From Chloroflexota bacterium (GTDB taxonomy: Bacteria; Chloroflexota; Anaerolineae; B4-G1): a stretch of DNA of 64,000 bases. The position numbers and the translations under genes were made by a program. This document shows positions 50,856 to 59,225 of this stretch, one piece after another (within the stretch, counting starts at the first letter, position 1; each line of letters begins with the position of its first letter). The notes below the pieces were generated by a model. It was not told where the DNA came from, did no database searches, and was given only the letters and a program-made list of their open reading frames with translations. The stretch is taken from NCBI GenBank assembly GCA_012514315.1, contig JAAZAN010000241.1, positions 1 through 64,000 on the forward strand, in the 5' to 3' direction.

Positions 50856-51732
50856 CGCTCACAATCATCCCGACTGGCACGGGCATGGGCTGCGCCAGTT
50901 TCTTGAGAACATGTCCGCGTACGACATTGACAAGACCTGGCTCTTGAGTTGGGAAGCGCCAACGGACGAGTACGATCCGGAGTACAACCGCATCATGCTG
51001 ACCGGTCCGGGAGGTCCGATCCCATTTGACCGGTGCCTTAGATATGTGGAACAGGCTCCCAATCGGTTCGTACTGGGGTTTGCACCGGACCCACGGGCGC
51101 CCGACGCGATCGACCGTCTCGAGGCTGCGATTGAGGTATGCGGTGTACGCGTCTGTGGGGAGCTTAAGCTGCGTATGATGTACGATAATCCGGATGCCCT
51201 CCGGATGTTCCGATTCTGTGGCGAGCGAGGGCTTCCCGTCATAGTCCACATCGACTACGAGTTCGACACCGGCCGTCGATACCCACGGCCGAACTGGTGG
51301 TATGGAGGCGGCATCGCCGCGTTGGAGAGAGCACTGGCCGCGTGCCCGGATACCCATTTCATCGGGCACGCGCCTGGATTCTGGGCGCACATCTCGGGCG
51401 ACGGAGCGTTCGAGCAGGAGGAATATCCGTCAGGGCGCGTTACGCCAGGGGGAGTGGTAGTTCGCCTACTTCGGCAGTACCCCAATCTTCACGCGGATCT
51501 ATCGGCCGGTTCCGCGTTCAATGCGCTGACGCGTGATCCTGAGTTTGGCCGGGATTTCGTTCTCGAATTCCACAGTCGGCTGTTATTTGGACGGGATAGT
51601 TTCGACAACAAGATGCAGCAACTCCTATCGCGCATGGAGCTCGCCGTCGAAGTACTGGACCAGGTCATGGCGGGCAATGCGATGCGCTTGATCGGAGATA
51701 ATGATGGTCTTGCAGGACCTTGCGCCGGCTAG
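50845..51732 (+). CDS. Amidohydrolase family protein (metal-dependent TIM barrel)
   Basis: A 295-residue protein of the Amidohydro_2 type. The metal-binding DAHNHP is at residues 4-9, a second His in VIVHIDYEFD near 135, HAPGFW near 175 and the terminal Asp in FGRDSFDN near 250. The family includes decarboxylases, lactonases and C-C hydrolases, so the activity is undetermined. The start overlaps the ATPase gene; GGGAGG precedes the ATG. It begins the enzyme part of a cluster that ends with NagB. Confidence 0.82.
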   Translation: MIIDAHNHPDWHGHGLRQFLENMSAYDIDKTWLLSWEAPTDEYDPEYNRIMLTGPGGPIPFDRCLRYVEQAPNRFVLGFAPDPRAPDAIDRLEAAIEVCGVRVCGELKLRMMYDNPDALRMFRFCGERGLPVIVHIDYEFDTGRRYPRPNWWYGGGIAALERALAACPDTHFIGHAPGFWAHISGDGAFEQEEYPSGRVTPGGVVVRLLRQYPNLHADLSAGSAFNALTRDPEFGRDFVLEFHSRLLFGRDSFDNKMQQLLSRMELAVEVLDQVMAGNAMRLIGDNDGLAGPCAG

Positions 51733-51774
51733 TGCCGGTAGGATTGGGCCAGAATCAAGTTGAGGGGGATGGCT

Positions 51775-52668
51775 ATGAAAGTGGGTATGGTCGGTCTGGA
51801 CACGTCGCATTGCGTTGCTTTCGCGAAGCTTCTGAGCGGCAGTGGCAGCGATTACTCGATCCCAGGCGTCGATCTGGTGGCGGCATATCCAGGTGGATCG
51901 GAGCTCTTCTCACTGAGCCGGGATCGAGTCAAGGGATACACTGATGAGCTCAGGACGACCTATGGTGTCACGATCTGCGATTCGATTGAGGATGTCGTTA
52001 CGGATGTGGATGCTGTGTTGCTTGAGAGCGTGGATGGCCGCCAACACCTGGAGCAGTTTAGGAAGCTGGCTGTGGGCAAGCCGGTCTACATCGATAAGCC
52101 GATAACGGTGACAACGGCAGAGACTCGCGAGCTGATGCGGCTCGCCGAATCAACTGGCACGCCCGTGATGTCCTGCTCGTCACTTCGTTTTGCCGCAGGT
52201 ATCACCGATCTGGTGCACGAGGGCGAGCTTGTCGTCTCTTGTGAAGCGTTTGGTCCCGCGGCTGTTCTGCCAGACTATCCAGGGCTGTTCTGGTATGGCA
52301 TCCACAGCGCCGAGATGCTGTTCGCGTTGATGGGGACGGGGTGCCGGTCGGTCCAGGGTCTGCCGTATGACACGTGCGACGTACTAGTCAGTGAGTGGTC
52401 GGATGGGCGGATCGGGGTGATGCGAGGTACGCGGTTTGGGGAGAATGCGTTTGGTTGCGTTGTCCACAGCACTGGTGGCGTCCGCGTGGGATTGGCCGCC
52501 GACACACCGCCGTTCTACTATCTTCTTCTGAAAGAGATCGTCCGATTCTTTGAGACTGGGATCTCACCGGTCAAGCTGGAGGAAACCTACGAGATCATCG
52601 CGTTCCTCCAGGCGGCGGATCAAAGCAAGTCTCACGGTGGCGCGATCGCGTACCTGGACCCGCTGTAG
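51775..52668 (+). CDS. Gfo/Idh/MocA family oxidoreductase (1)
   Basis: A 297-residue NAD(P)-dependent oxidoreductase. The Rossmann start is VGMVGLDTSHC (residues 3-13) and the family's Lys-Pro motif appears as YIDKPITV near 104. The GLDTSH start marks an uncommon subgroup. ATG 51775 is chosen because GAGGGGG sits 7 bases upstream; ATG 51769 is too close to it. Substrate unknown but usually a sugar or inositol. The cluster has two more members of this family. Confidence 0.8.
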   Translation: MKVGMVGLDTSHCVAFAKLLSGSGSDYSIPGVDLVAAYPGGSELFSLSRDRVKGYTDELRTTYGVTICDSIEDVVTDVDAVLLESVDGRQHLEQFRKLAVGKPVYIDKPITVTTAETRELMRLAESTGTPVMSCSSLRFAAGITDLVHEGELVVSCEAFGPAAVLPDYPGLFWYGIHSAEMLFALMGTGCRSVQGLPYDTCDVLVSEWSDGRIGVMRGTRFGENAFGCVVHSTGGVRVGLAADTPPFYYLLLKEIVRFFETGISPVKLEETYEIIAFLQAADQSKSHGGAIAYLDPL

Positions 52669-52708
52669 AACGCACACCTTTGCCTTGCGTGGAGGGGGAG
52701 GAGGCAAG

Positions 52709-53509
52709 ATGGTCAAACGTGTAGCAATCCTGACTGATCTCGAGGGTGTGGCCGGTGTTGTGTCTTTCCTGGATCAGACCTTTCCGGACGCCCGGTACTT
52801 CGATGACGCTAAGCGTCTGCTTACGAAAGAGGTGAATGCCGTCGTTGACGGACTGCTCAGCGCAGGAGTATCCGACGTGCTCGTGATGGACTTCCACGGG
52901 CCGGGCGGTATCTGGTTCGAGGACCTGCACCCACGGGCTAGACTGCTGCATGGACGGCCTTTGGCTCCGTGGCCGAGGCTTGCGTCCGTGATAGCCGAGT
53001 ATGACGCTGCAGCGATCGTTGGTCAACACGCGATGGCTGGTGTGTTGACCGGCAATCTCAGTCACACCCAGAGCAGTCGCACAATTGACTCCTATGTGCT
53101 CAATGGACGCCCCATCGGCGAGACGGCGCAGTTTGCCCTCTATTGCGGGGAATTGGGCGTGCCCGTGATCTTTCTCAGCGGCGACACGGACGCCTGTCAC
53201 GAGGCGGATGAACTCATTCCGGGGATCACGACCGTGGCTGTCAAGCAAGGGTTAGGCCGAGGATGTGCCATCTCGCTCTCAGCTGAGAGTGCGCGTTCAG
53301 CGCTTCGGGAAGGATCGGCTGCAGCGGTGGAACGACATCGGATTCGCCCCATCGATCCGCTGCGATGGGATGGGCCTTACGTGCTCGAGAAGCGCTTCTA
53401 CTTCGTGGAAGATGCGGACAACGCGACTCGCGCAGCTGGGGTTGAGCGCGTCGATGCACGGACGGTGCTCCTGAGAGGCGAGAGTATTCAAGATGTCATC
53501 TACCGTTAG
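52709..53509 (+). CDS. M55 family D-aminopeptidase (DppA-like)
   Basis: A 266-residue zinc peptidase. The N-terminal TDLEGVAGV carries the Asp-x-Glu metal ligands, VMDFHGPG and VGQHAMAG supply metal or catalytic His residues, and FLSGDTDACHEADEL gives the conserved Glu. B. subtilis DppA cleaves D-Ala-D-Ala and releases D-amino acids from wall peptides. ATG 52709 follows GGAGGAGG. Its stop overlaps the next oxidoreductase gene by 17 bases. D-amino acid release next to an amino sugar deaminase suggests use of peptidoglycan fragments; this link is inference. Confidence 0.88.
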   Translation: MVKRVAILTDLEGVAGVVSFLDQTFPDARYFDDAKRLLTKEVNAVVDGLLSAGVSDVLVMDFHGPGGIWFEDLHPRARLLHGRPLAPWPRLASVIAEYDAAAIVGQHAMAGVLTGNLSHTQSSRTIDSYVLNGRPIGETAQFALYCGELGVPVIFLSGDTDACHEADELIPGITTVAVKQGLGRGCAISLSAESARSALREGSAAAVERHRIRPIDPLRWDGPYVLEKRFYFVEDADNATRAAGVERVDARTVLLRGESIQDVIYR

Positions 53510-54548
53510 CTTGCAGGCAACGGTCGGCAGACGGTTGCGGGTAGCATTCGCTGGCTTTCGACACGGACATATCCTGGATCTGTACCGGCGTGTGCTGACG
53601 TCGGAAGAGATCGAGGTGGTGGCTGCATGCGAGGAGGACTGGGGCACACGAGAGCAGCTCGCGGCTCAGGGACACGTGGCCATCACGCACAGCGACTTCC
53701 GCGCGATGCTTGCGTCCGTTGACTGCGACGCTGTCGCCGTCGGCGATTACTACGCGCGGCGAGGTTCCCTTGCTCTGGAGGCGCTAAGGTACGGCAAGCA
53801 TGTGATCAGTGACAAGCCTGTCTGCACGGAACTCGCTGAGCTGGAAGCGATTGAGCGGTTGACGGCGGAGACGGGGCTCAGAATGGGGTGTATGCTGGAC
53901 ATGCGCGATGCGCCGCAATTCCGTGGGCTGAGGGAGGTTGTGCAATCTGGTGCACTCGGGGAGCCCAAGGCCATACATTTCGGTGGTCAGCATCCGCTCC
54001 TGGTTGGTACTAGACCCGCCTGGTACTTCGAGGTTGGCAAGCACGGTGGCACCATCAATGACATCGCGGTACATATGATGGACGCGATTCCCTGGATAAC
54101 AGGATGTGCCCTAGATCGTGTCCTGGCTGCTCGATGCTGGAATGCACGGGCCGATGCGTACCCGCACTTTCGCGATGCGGGACAGATGATGCTGACGCTT
54201 GACAACGGATGCGGGGTCATCGGCGACGTGTCGTATTTGGTGCCGGATTCCTTGGGATACCGTTCATCCTTGTATTGGCGGACAACGATCTGGGGAACAG
54301 AGGGGGTTGCAGAGAGCTCAATGGTTGCGCAGGCCGTGCACGTGGGATGCGCTGGTGACGACAATATGGAGGCCAGGCGGCTGCCATCTGCCGACCCCGG
54401 TGGCTACCTTCGTGCGTTCCTACACGATGTGCGCGGTCAGTCGGAGGCGGACGAACTGCGGACGGCCGATGTGTTGCGTGCCACTCGGTGTGCGTTGGTC
54501 ACGCAGGCTGTCGCAGATGAGGCGCGGCCCTTCAACATAGAGGTATGA
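53493..54548 (+). CDS. Gfo/Idh/MocA family oxidoreductase (2)
   Basis: A 351-residue NAD(P)-binding protein. RVAFAGFRHGHILDLYRR is the dinucleotide-binding start near residue 16, the Lys-Pro motif is VISDKPVC near 109, and the C-terminal half has HFGGQHPLLVGTRPAWYF plus GGTINDIAVHMMDAI, typical of the substrate-binding sheet. Start ATG 53493 overlaps the M55 gene; no strong ribosome site, so translation is probably coupled. It differs markedly from members (1) and (3), so each likely acts on a different sugar. Confidence 0.83.
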   Translation: MSSTVSLQATVGRRLRVAFAGFRHGHILDLYRRVLTSEEIEVVAACEEDWGTREQLAAQGHVAITHSDFRAMLASVDCDAVAVGDYYARRGSLALEALRYGKHVISDKPVCTELAELEAIERLTAETGLRMGCMLDMRDAPQFRGLREVVQSGALGEPKAIHFGGQHPLLVGTRPAWYFEVGKHGGTINDIAVHMMDAIPWITGCALDRVLAARCWNARADAYPHFRDAGQMMLTLDNGCGVIGDVSYLVPDSLGYRSSLYWRTTIWGTEGVAESSMVAQAVHVGCAGDDNMEARRLPSADPGGYLRAFLHDVRGQSEADELRTADVLRATRCALVTQAVADEARPFNIEV

Positions 54549-54570
54549 CATCGTGAAAGGAGATGTGGAC

Positions 54571-55605
54571 GTGGGTCAAGATAGGATTCGAGTCGGAATC
54601 GGTGGACTAGGACGGAGTGGATGGGGAATCCACAGTCGAATACTGGGTGAGCTGCCCGAGTACTACGACGTCGTCGCGGTGACTGACGATGACTCCGGAC
54701 GGTGCGCTGAGGCCAGGGAACGATTCGGGTGCCGTACGTACTCCAGCTATGAGGCGATGCTGGAGGATGACGAGATCGAGATGATCGTAGTGGCGCTCCC
54801 CAGCTTCCTCCATGCTGATGCCAGTATTGCGGCGCTGAAGGCAGGGAAGTGCGTAGTCTGCGAGAAGCCGATGGCGACCAACCTCGCGGATGCGGATCGG
54901 ATGATCGCTGCAGCCGAGCAGACTGGGCAGATCCTGACCGTGTTCCAGAACCGGCGGTACGATCCGGACTATCTGACAGTGCGCGAGGTCATCGAGTCCG
55001 GACGTATCGGCCGGGTGGTCCAGATCAACATGACAGGGTCTGGGTTCAGTCGAAGGTGGGACTGGCAGACGCTACAGAAGTTCGGGGGCGGTAGCCTGAA
55101 CAACACGGCAGTTCACTACCTGGACCAAGCCGTTCAGTTGTTCGGCGAGGCGCAACCTCGGGTTATGTGTCATATGGAGCGTGCGTTGACGCTGGGAGAT
55201 GCAGAGGATCATGTCAAGGTGATTCTTCACGGCGAAGGGCCACTGATCGATGTTGAGGTGACCAGTGCCTGTGCCTATCCTACCCCAACGTGGCGGGTAT
55301 TCGCCACTCTGGGTGGGTTAGTGGGTACGACGAAGGAGCTGCAGTGGAAGTGGGTTGATCCGGCCGCGTTGCCGGAGCGGACCGTAGACACGAGGCCCAC
55401 GCCTGATCGTAGCTACAATCGTGAGGACTACGAGTGGCACGAGGCGAGCTGGACGGTCGATGACTATGACGGACCTGGTCAGAACGGATATTACATTGAC
55501 TTGTTCAGGACGGTGCGTGAGGGGGCGCCGTTGGCGGTGACGCCGGCCAGCGTCCGACGCGTTATGTGGGTGATTGAGGAATGCCATTGTCAGTCGCCGG
55601 TCTAG
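54571..55605 (+). CDS. Gfo/Idh/MocA family oxidoreductase (3)
   Basis: A 344-residue NAD(P)-dependent enzyme. VGIGGLGRSGWGIHSR opens the Rossmann fold, the classical VCEKPMATN is at about 94, and the C-terminal half contains GGGSLNNTAVHYLDQAVQLFG. I place the start at GTG 54571 with AAAGGAG 8 bases before it; GTG 54553 is upstream of that site. It resembles YdgJ/scyllo-inositol-type dehydrogenases. It is 22 bases after member (2) and 93 bases before NagB. Confidence 0.84.
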   Translation: MGQDRIRVGIGGLGRSGWGIHSRILGELPEYYDVVAVTDDDSGRCAEARERFGCRTYSSYEAMLEDDEIEMIVVALPSFLHADASIAALKAGKCVVCEKPMATNLADADRMIAAAEQTGQILTVFQNRRYDPDYLTVREVIESGRIGRVVQINMTGSGFSRRWDWQTLQKFGGGSLNNTAVHYLDQAVQLFGEAQPRVMCHMERALTLGDAEDHVKVILHGEGPLIDVEVTSACAYPTPTWRVFATLGGLVGTTKELQWKWVDPAALPERTVDTRPTPDRSYNREDYEWHEASWTVDDYDGPGQNGYYIDLFRTVREGAPLAVTPASVRRVMWVIEECHCQSPV

Positions 55606-55698
55606 TGCGCCTGTATCCCGTGCGTGAGGTCCGGTTCGGAGTAGCGGAGTTCTGACGACCGGGGACGTATCCACCCATTACGAAAGGAGTGAACCACC

Positions 55699-56475
55699 GT
55701 GACAACTTTGCCCATTCGGGAGATGACGTACGACCAGTTGACGGTCATGGTTTATGCAGACAGTGAGACGATGGGACGGGCGGCTGCGGAGGCTGCGGCA
55801 GCGACCATTCAGGAAGCCATTGACCAGCGCGGTACCGCCAACGTGATTCTGGCCACCGGAAACTCTCAGCTCACTTTTCTGGCAGCATTGCGCGAGAACC
55901 GCGAGATCGACTGGACGGCGGTTACCATCTTCCACATGGACGAGTACCTGAACCTGAGGCCTGGACACCCTGCCGGATTCTCGCAGTATCTGCACCGGAA
56001 TCTGCTGGATCACGTTCCGGTTGAGCGATTCTACCCGGTCCCCGGCCATCCTGCAGACACCGAGCTGGCCTGCCGGGGCTACGAGACGCTTCTGAAGGCG
56101 CACCCGCCTGATCTTTGTTGCCTCGGAATCGGCGAAAATGGTCATATCGCGTTCAATGACCCGCACGTCGCCGATTTCGGCGATCCGGTGTGGATGAAGG
56201 TGGTCGAGATGGATGAGGTCAGCCGACGTCAGCAGGTGGGTGAGGGGCACTATGGGAGTCTCAGCGAGGTGCCCACTTACGCATTGACGCTAACGATTCC
56301 CGCACTGCGGGCGGCGTCGCGGCTGCTGTGCATCGTACCCGAGAGCCGCAAGGCCAGAGCTGTCCGCGACGCGCTGCTGGGTCCAATCAGCACGGACTGC
56401 CCTGCCTCTATCCTGCGGCTGACGCCCCATACCTCTCTGCTTCTGGATCCGGACGCAGCAGCACAGATCGTCTAG
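55699..56475 (+). CDS. nagB: Glucosamine-6-phosphate deaminase
   Basis: A 258-residue enzyme converting glucosamine 6-phosphate to fructose 6-phosphate and ammonia. Motifs are LATGNSQLTFLAALRE near residue 52, IFHMDEYLNL near 77 and CLGIGENGHIAFNDPHVADFGD near 140, the last being the NagB signature. GTG start follows AAAGGAGTGA. It links the upstream amino sugar or oxidoreductase reactions to glycolysis. Length is normal for the short NagB group. Confidence 0.9.
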   Translation: MTTLPIREMTYDQLTVMVYADSETMGRAAAEAAAATIQEAIDQRGTANVILATGNSQLTFLAALRENREIDWTAVTIFHMDEYLNLRPGHPAGFSQYLHRNLLDHVPVERFYPVPGHPADTELACRGYETLLKAHPPDLCCLGIGENGHIAFNDPHVADFGDPVWMKVVEMDEVSRRQQVGEGHYGSLSEVPTYALTLTIPALRAASRLLCIVPESRKARAVRDALLGPISTDCPASILRLTPHTSLLLDPDAAAQIV

Positions 56476-56609
56476 GTGAGGCGCCTGTACATCGAGTTCT
56501 GATTCCCGCGATCCACCACGGCTTCCCGGCCGGCTAGCTCCATCGCGATGATCACGTTGTGCAGAGTGGAAGAAGGGCTGGGAGTGCGTGGTGTGATCTG
56601 GAAGCCTTT

Positions 56610-56630
56610 GACCCGCGGCGGATGCGGGTC
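56610..56630 (+). other. 7-bp inverted repeat downstream of nagB
   Basis: GACCCGC (56610-56616) and GCGGGTC (56624-56630) form a stem with a 7-base loop. No T run; a weak or Rho-type end structure is possible. Confidence 0.3.
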
Positions 56631-56662
56631 TCGATTGTGCCAACGTCGAACGCTTCTTGTCG

Positions 56663-56689
56663 CCGCCCGGATGGAACAAATCCGGGCGG
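56663..56689 (+). other. 10-bp perfect hairpin between nagB and the SIMPL gene
   Basis: CCGCCCGGAT (56663-56672) and ATCCGGGCGG (56680-56689) form a perfect 10-bp stem with a GGAACAA loop. It lacks a T run. It may stabilise or end the nagB transcript, or control the next gene 70 bases downstream. Confidence 0.45.
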
Positions 56690-56757
56690 TCCTGCGTCAA
56701 GTATGCTGAAGGGTGCAGAGTATGCACCCGAAGTATGCGAGATCAGGAGGTATGACG

Positions 56758-57546
56758 ATGAATCACAAGGTTTGGCGTATAGTAGCTGTGTCTGCGGTGG
56801 CTGTCATTCTGACGGCTTGTGGGTCTCTGGGTGCGGCTCCAACTCTGGCGACTTCATCGGAAAGAGCGCTTCTGGGCGGAGGGGGTATCGCTACAGCGCC
56901 CGTATCGGACCAGGTGGCGCAGGGACTGGTGGTTGGCGGCATTGGCAGGGCCAGTTCAGAGCCGGAAGTCGCACAGATTACATTCGGTGTGGAGCTGAGG
57001 GGCGATGACCCCGCTGCCCTGGTTGATGAGGGTAGTCAGAAGATCAATCGGGCGATAGAGGCAGTCAAGAGCCTGGGTGTTGCCGAAGAGGATATCAAGA
57101 CAGTCGGCTACAATCTCTGGGTGGAGAACATCTACGATCCAGAGAGGGGAGTCCCGACGGGCGAGGTTGTGTATCATCTGTCGCACACGATTCAAGCCAG
57201 GCTGACTGACATGTTGAAGGTAGGTGATTTGTTGGCGGCTGCCGTGAATGCAGGGGCGAATACGATCTCGGGCGTTAGCTTCACTGTAGAAGAGCCCGGT
57301 GCACTGACCGAGGAAGCCCGCCGGTTGGCCCTCCGGGACGCCGCGGCGCAGGCAGCATCGATGGCGGATGAGTTGGGAATCACGCTGGGGAAGCCAATTC
57401 TCGTGATGGAGACGAGCGGTGATTACCCTGTTCAGTTGGACCGTGGTCTGGGCGGTGGCGGCGCGGTCGAGGCGGCCGCACCCTCTATCTCCCCTGGATC
57501 ATTTTCCGTCTCGGTGAGCGTGCGAGTCGTCTACGAGATCAACTAG
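56758..57546 (+). CDS. SIMPL-domain (DUF541) lipoprotein
   Basis: A 262-residue exported lipoprotein. The signal peptide ends in the lipobox VILTACGS, with the Cys at about residue 22. The SIMPL domain covers about 60-255, with GRASSEPEVAQITFGVEL at its start and YNLWVENIYDPE near 122. The function of SIMPL proteins is unsettled; some affect stress survival. ATG 56758 follows AGGAGG at 7 bases; the ATG two codons earlier is too close. The Ser/Ala/Gly-rich stretch after the Cys is a flexible linker. Confidence 0.8.
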   Translation: MNHKVWRIVAVSAVAVILTACGSLGAAPTLATSSERALLGGGGIATAPVSDQVAQGLVVGGIGRASSEPEVAQITFGVELRGDDPAALVDEGSQKINRAIEAVKSLGVAEEDIKTVGYNLWVENIYDPERGVPTGEVVYHLSHTIQARLTDMLKVGDLLAAAVNAGANTISGVSFTVEEPGALTEEARRLALRDAAAQAASMADELGITLGKPILVMETSGDYPVQLDRGLGGGGAVEAAAPSISPGSFSVSVSVRVVYEIN

Positions 57547-57583
57547 GCGCAGCACGACCAGCTCGTGCTCATGGCGCGCTTGG

Positions 57584-57629
57584 GGCCGCTCCGTCTGATC
57601 GCTTCAGACGGGGCGGCCGTCTTCGTTTG
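57584..57629 (+). terminator. Terminator of the SIMPL gene
   Basis: A 15-bp stem (57584-57598 with 57604-57618, one T-G wobble) around a TCGCT loop, followed by GTCTTCGTTTG. The stem is strong but the T tract is broken. The rest of the 57547-57853 gap holds the Csp promoter and leader, no gene. Confidence 0.6.
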
Positions 57630-57676
57630 TAGCCCGCGCGGTTCCGGCCGATCGATGGTGATGAAGGCGACACTGT

Positions 57677-57705
57677 TTGACATATCTTCACAATCGTAGT
57701 ATATT
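57677..57705 (+). promoter_or_regulatory. Promoter of the cold-shock gene
   Basis: A perfect TTGACA (57677-57682) and TATATT (57700-57705), 17 bases apart. Transcription from about 57712 gives an untranslated leader of about 140 bases, long for this window and typical of cold-shock messages. Confidence 0.75.
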
Positions 57706-57853
57706 CCTTGCGTACCTAGGTGAACGCAAGCTCTGACCTGACGCACGAACTGCGATGTCGTCGTGGCTTGCTGGTCGTGCGGAGACGTGGCGGCAGCATG
57801 GCGTCCCTATATTCATCGGCACGGTTCTAGTTCAAGCTGCAAGGAGAGACGGG

Positions 57854-58066
57854 GTGAGTGGTATGCGAGAGACAGGGACTGTCAAGTGGTTCAATGCGGG
57901 CAAGGGATATGGGTTCATCGCTCGAGACGGGCAGGACGACGTGTTCGTTCATTACTCGGCCATTGAGGGTGCGGGCTATCGTTCGCTGAACGAGGGTCAG
58001 GCGGTCGAGTTCGAGGTCGAGCAGGGACCCAAAGGTCTGCAGGCAGCCCGCGTCAGGGTAATGTAG
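57854..58066 (+). CDS. Cold-shock domain protein
   Basis: A 70-residue single-stranded nucleic-acid-binding protein of the CspA family. RNP1 is GKGYGFI and RNP2 is DVFVHYSAI, both intact. GTG 57854 is chosen as start because AAGGAG lies 7 bases upstream; an ATG three codons later is also possible. Csp proteins melt RNA structure and help translation in the cold. It is followed 42 bases later by an RRM protein gene, probably in one transcript ended by the terminator at 58451-58490. Confidence 0.93.
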   Translation: MSGMRETGTVKWFNAGKGYGFIARDGQDDVFVHYSAIEGAGYRSLNEGQAVEFEVEQGPKGLQAARVRVM

Positions 58067-58108
58067 CCGCCGGTAGAATTCATTGCGTACATCTAGCAAG
58101 GGAGAGAA

Positions 58109-58417
58109 ATGGGTAAGAAACTGTACGTCGGGAATCTGAGTTACTCGACTACTGAGGGGAGCCTGACGGAACTCTTCGAGGGCATCGGTGAGGTCGCCTC
58201 TGTGAACATCATTATGGACCGTGCGACGGGCCGATCCAAGGGATTCGCGTTTGTGGAGATGGTCAGTGAGAGTGACGTCCGGGAAGCCATCGACCAACTG
58301 AACGGGCAGTCCCTTGACGGGCGTACGATTCGGGTCGATGAAGCCCGTCCGCAGGAGAGGCGCGAGAGTGCGTACGGTGGTGGCGGTGGCGGGAACCGTC
58401 AGCGCAGCCGCTACTAG
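58109..58417 (+). CDS. RRM-domain RNA-binding protein
   Basis: A 102-residue protein with one RNA-recognition motif at residues 3-80. RNP2 is LYVGNL and RNP1 is KGFAFVEM; the aromatic RNA-contact positions are kept. A short tail of Arg and Gly (ESAYGGGGGGNRQRSRY) follows. These single-RRM proteins are common in Cyanobacteria and Chloroflexota and are thought to be cold-inducible RNA chaperones. GGGAGAG precedes the ATG. Confidence 0.93.
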   Translation: MGKKLYVGNLSYSTTEGSLTELFEGIGEVASVNIIMDRATGRSKGFAFVEMVSESDVREAIDQLNGQSLDGRTIRVDEARPQERRESAYGGGGGGNRQRSRY

Positions 58418-58450
58418 GTGCCACATCCCGGACTGAGTTTAGCCGACAAC

Positions 58451-58490
58451 AGCCGCACGGTTCCAAGTGAACCGTGCGGCTTCTTCATTG
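58451..58490 (+). terminator. Terminator of the Csp-RRM operon
   Basis: AGCCGCACGGTTC and GAACCGTGCGGCT form a perfect 13-bp stem around CAAGT, followed by TCTTCATT. This is a clear intrinsic terminator 34 bases after the RRM stop. Confidence 0.82.
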
Positions 58491-58618
58491 GACCCAGAGA
58501 TGGTATGTTACTGGAAGGCGCGCATCGGGCGCCTTGGTGGCCCTGAGCACTCCGTCGGACCGCTCGTTGGAGTAGACGGCCCTGGCCTCCGATTGACGGG
58601 GACACGGGTGGGTGCGCC

Positions 58619-59149
58619 GTGAAGGCCGATCGAGTGGACGCGCGGTCTGCGGGTAACGAGCAGCACGTTAGGCCGACGGTGCGGCGTCTGACGATGGCCG
58701 ATCGTCACCGCGCAACTTCGTTCATCTTCGACCGCTGGGGTGCTGACGTGGTGGTAGTCCACGGGGAGGTCTACCAGCCTGCTCAGCTGCCGGGATTCGT
58801 GGCTGAATGGGAGGGTCGCTGGTGCGGACTGGTAACCTATCGCATCGAGGAAGCCGAGTGCGAGATTGTTACACTTGATAGTGCAGAGCCCAGGCAGGGG
58901 ATCGGAACCGCGCTCCTGGCAGCGGTGGAGGGGGCTGCACGAATGACAGGCTGTCTGCGGCTATGGTTGATGACAACGAATGACAATCTGGGGGCGCTTC
59001 GCTTCTACCAGCGGCGCGGTTTCGCGCTCGTGGCGGTGCACCGCAATGCAGTGGGGCGAGCGAGAAGGCTCAAGCCCGCGATTCCCCACATTGGCGATTA
59101 CGGGATCCCACTGCGCGACGAGATCGAGCTTGAGAAGCTGCTGACCTGA
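58619..59149 (+). CDS. GNAT family N-acetyltransferase
   Basis: A 176-residue acetyltransferase. The acetyl-CoA motif A is PRQGIGTALLAAVEGAAR near residue 90 and motif B follows with NLGALRFYQRRGFALVAVH near 120. Substrate unknown; small GNAT proteins act on amines, ribosomal proteins or drugs. GTG 58619 gives the longest reading; the strong part of the domain begins near residue 20, so a shorter start cannot be excluded and no clear ribosome site precedes it. Confidence 0.8.
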   Translation: MKADRVDARSAGNEQHVRPTVRRLTMADRHRATSFIFDRWGADVVVVHGEVYQPAQLPGFVAEWEGRWCGLVTYRIEEAECEIVTLDSAEPRQGIGTALLAAVEGAARMTGCLRLWLMTTNDNLGALRFYQRRGFALVAVHRNAVGRARRLKPAIPHIGDYGIPLRDEIELEKLLT

Positions 59150-59189
59150 CAGCCACCATACTTGCTGGCAAAGCTCGCTGACTCTGTGC

Positions 59190-59218
59190 TTGCGTTGCTT
59201 CGGCCAATGCACTACAAT
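59190..59218 (+). promoter_or_regulatory. Leaderless promoter of the DUF692-like gene
   Basis: TTGCGT (59190-59195) and TACAAT (59213-59218), 17 bases apart. The ATG at 59226 starts after exactly 7 more bases, so transcription should begin at the start codon. No ribosome site is present. The distance equals that seen at 10237. Confidence 0.6.
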
Positions 59219-59225
59219 TGCCCAC

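Noticed and set aside
58515-58535. AAGGCGC/GCGCCTT hairpin before the GNAT gene
   Set aside because: A 7-bp stem without T run, 34 bases after the strong Csp-RRM terminator; no role can be supported.
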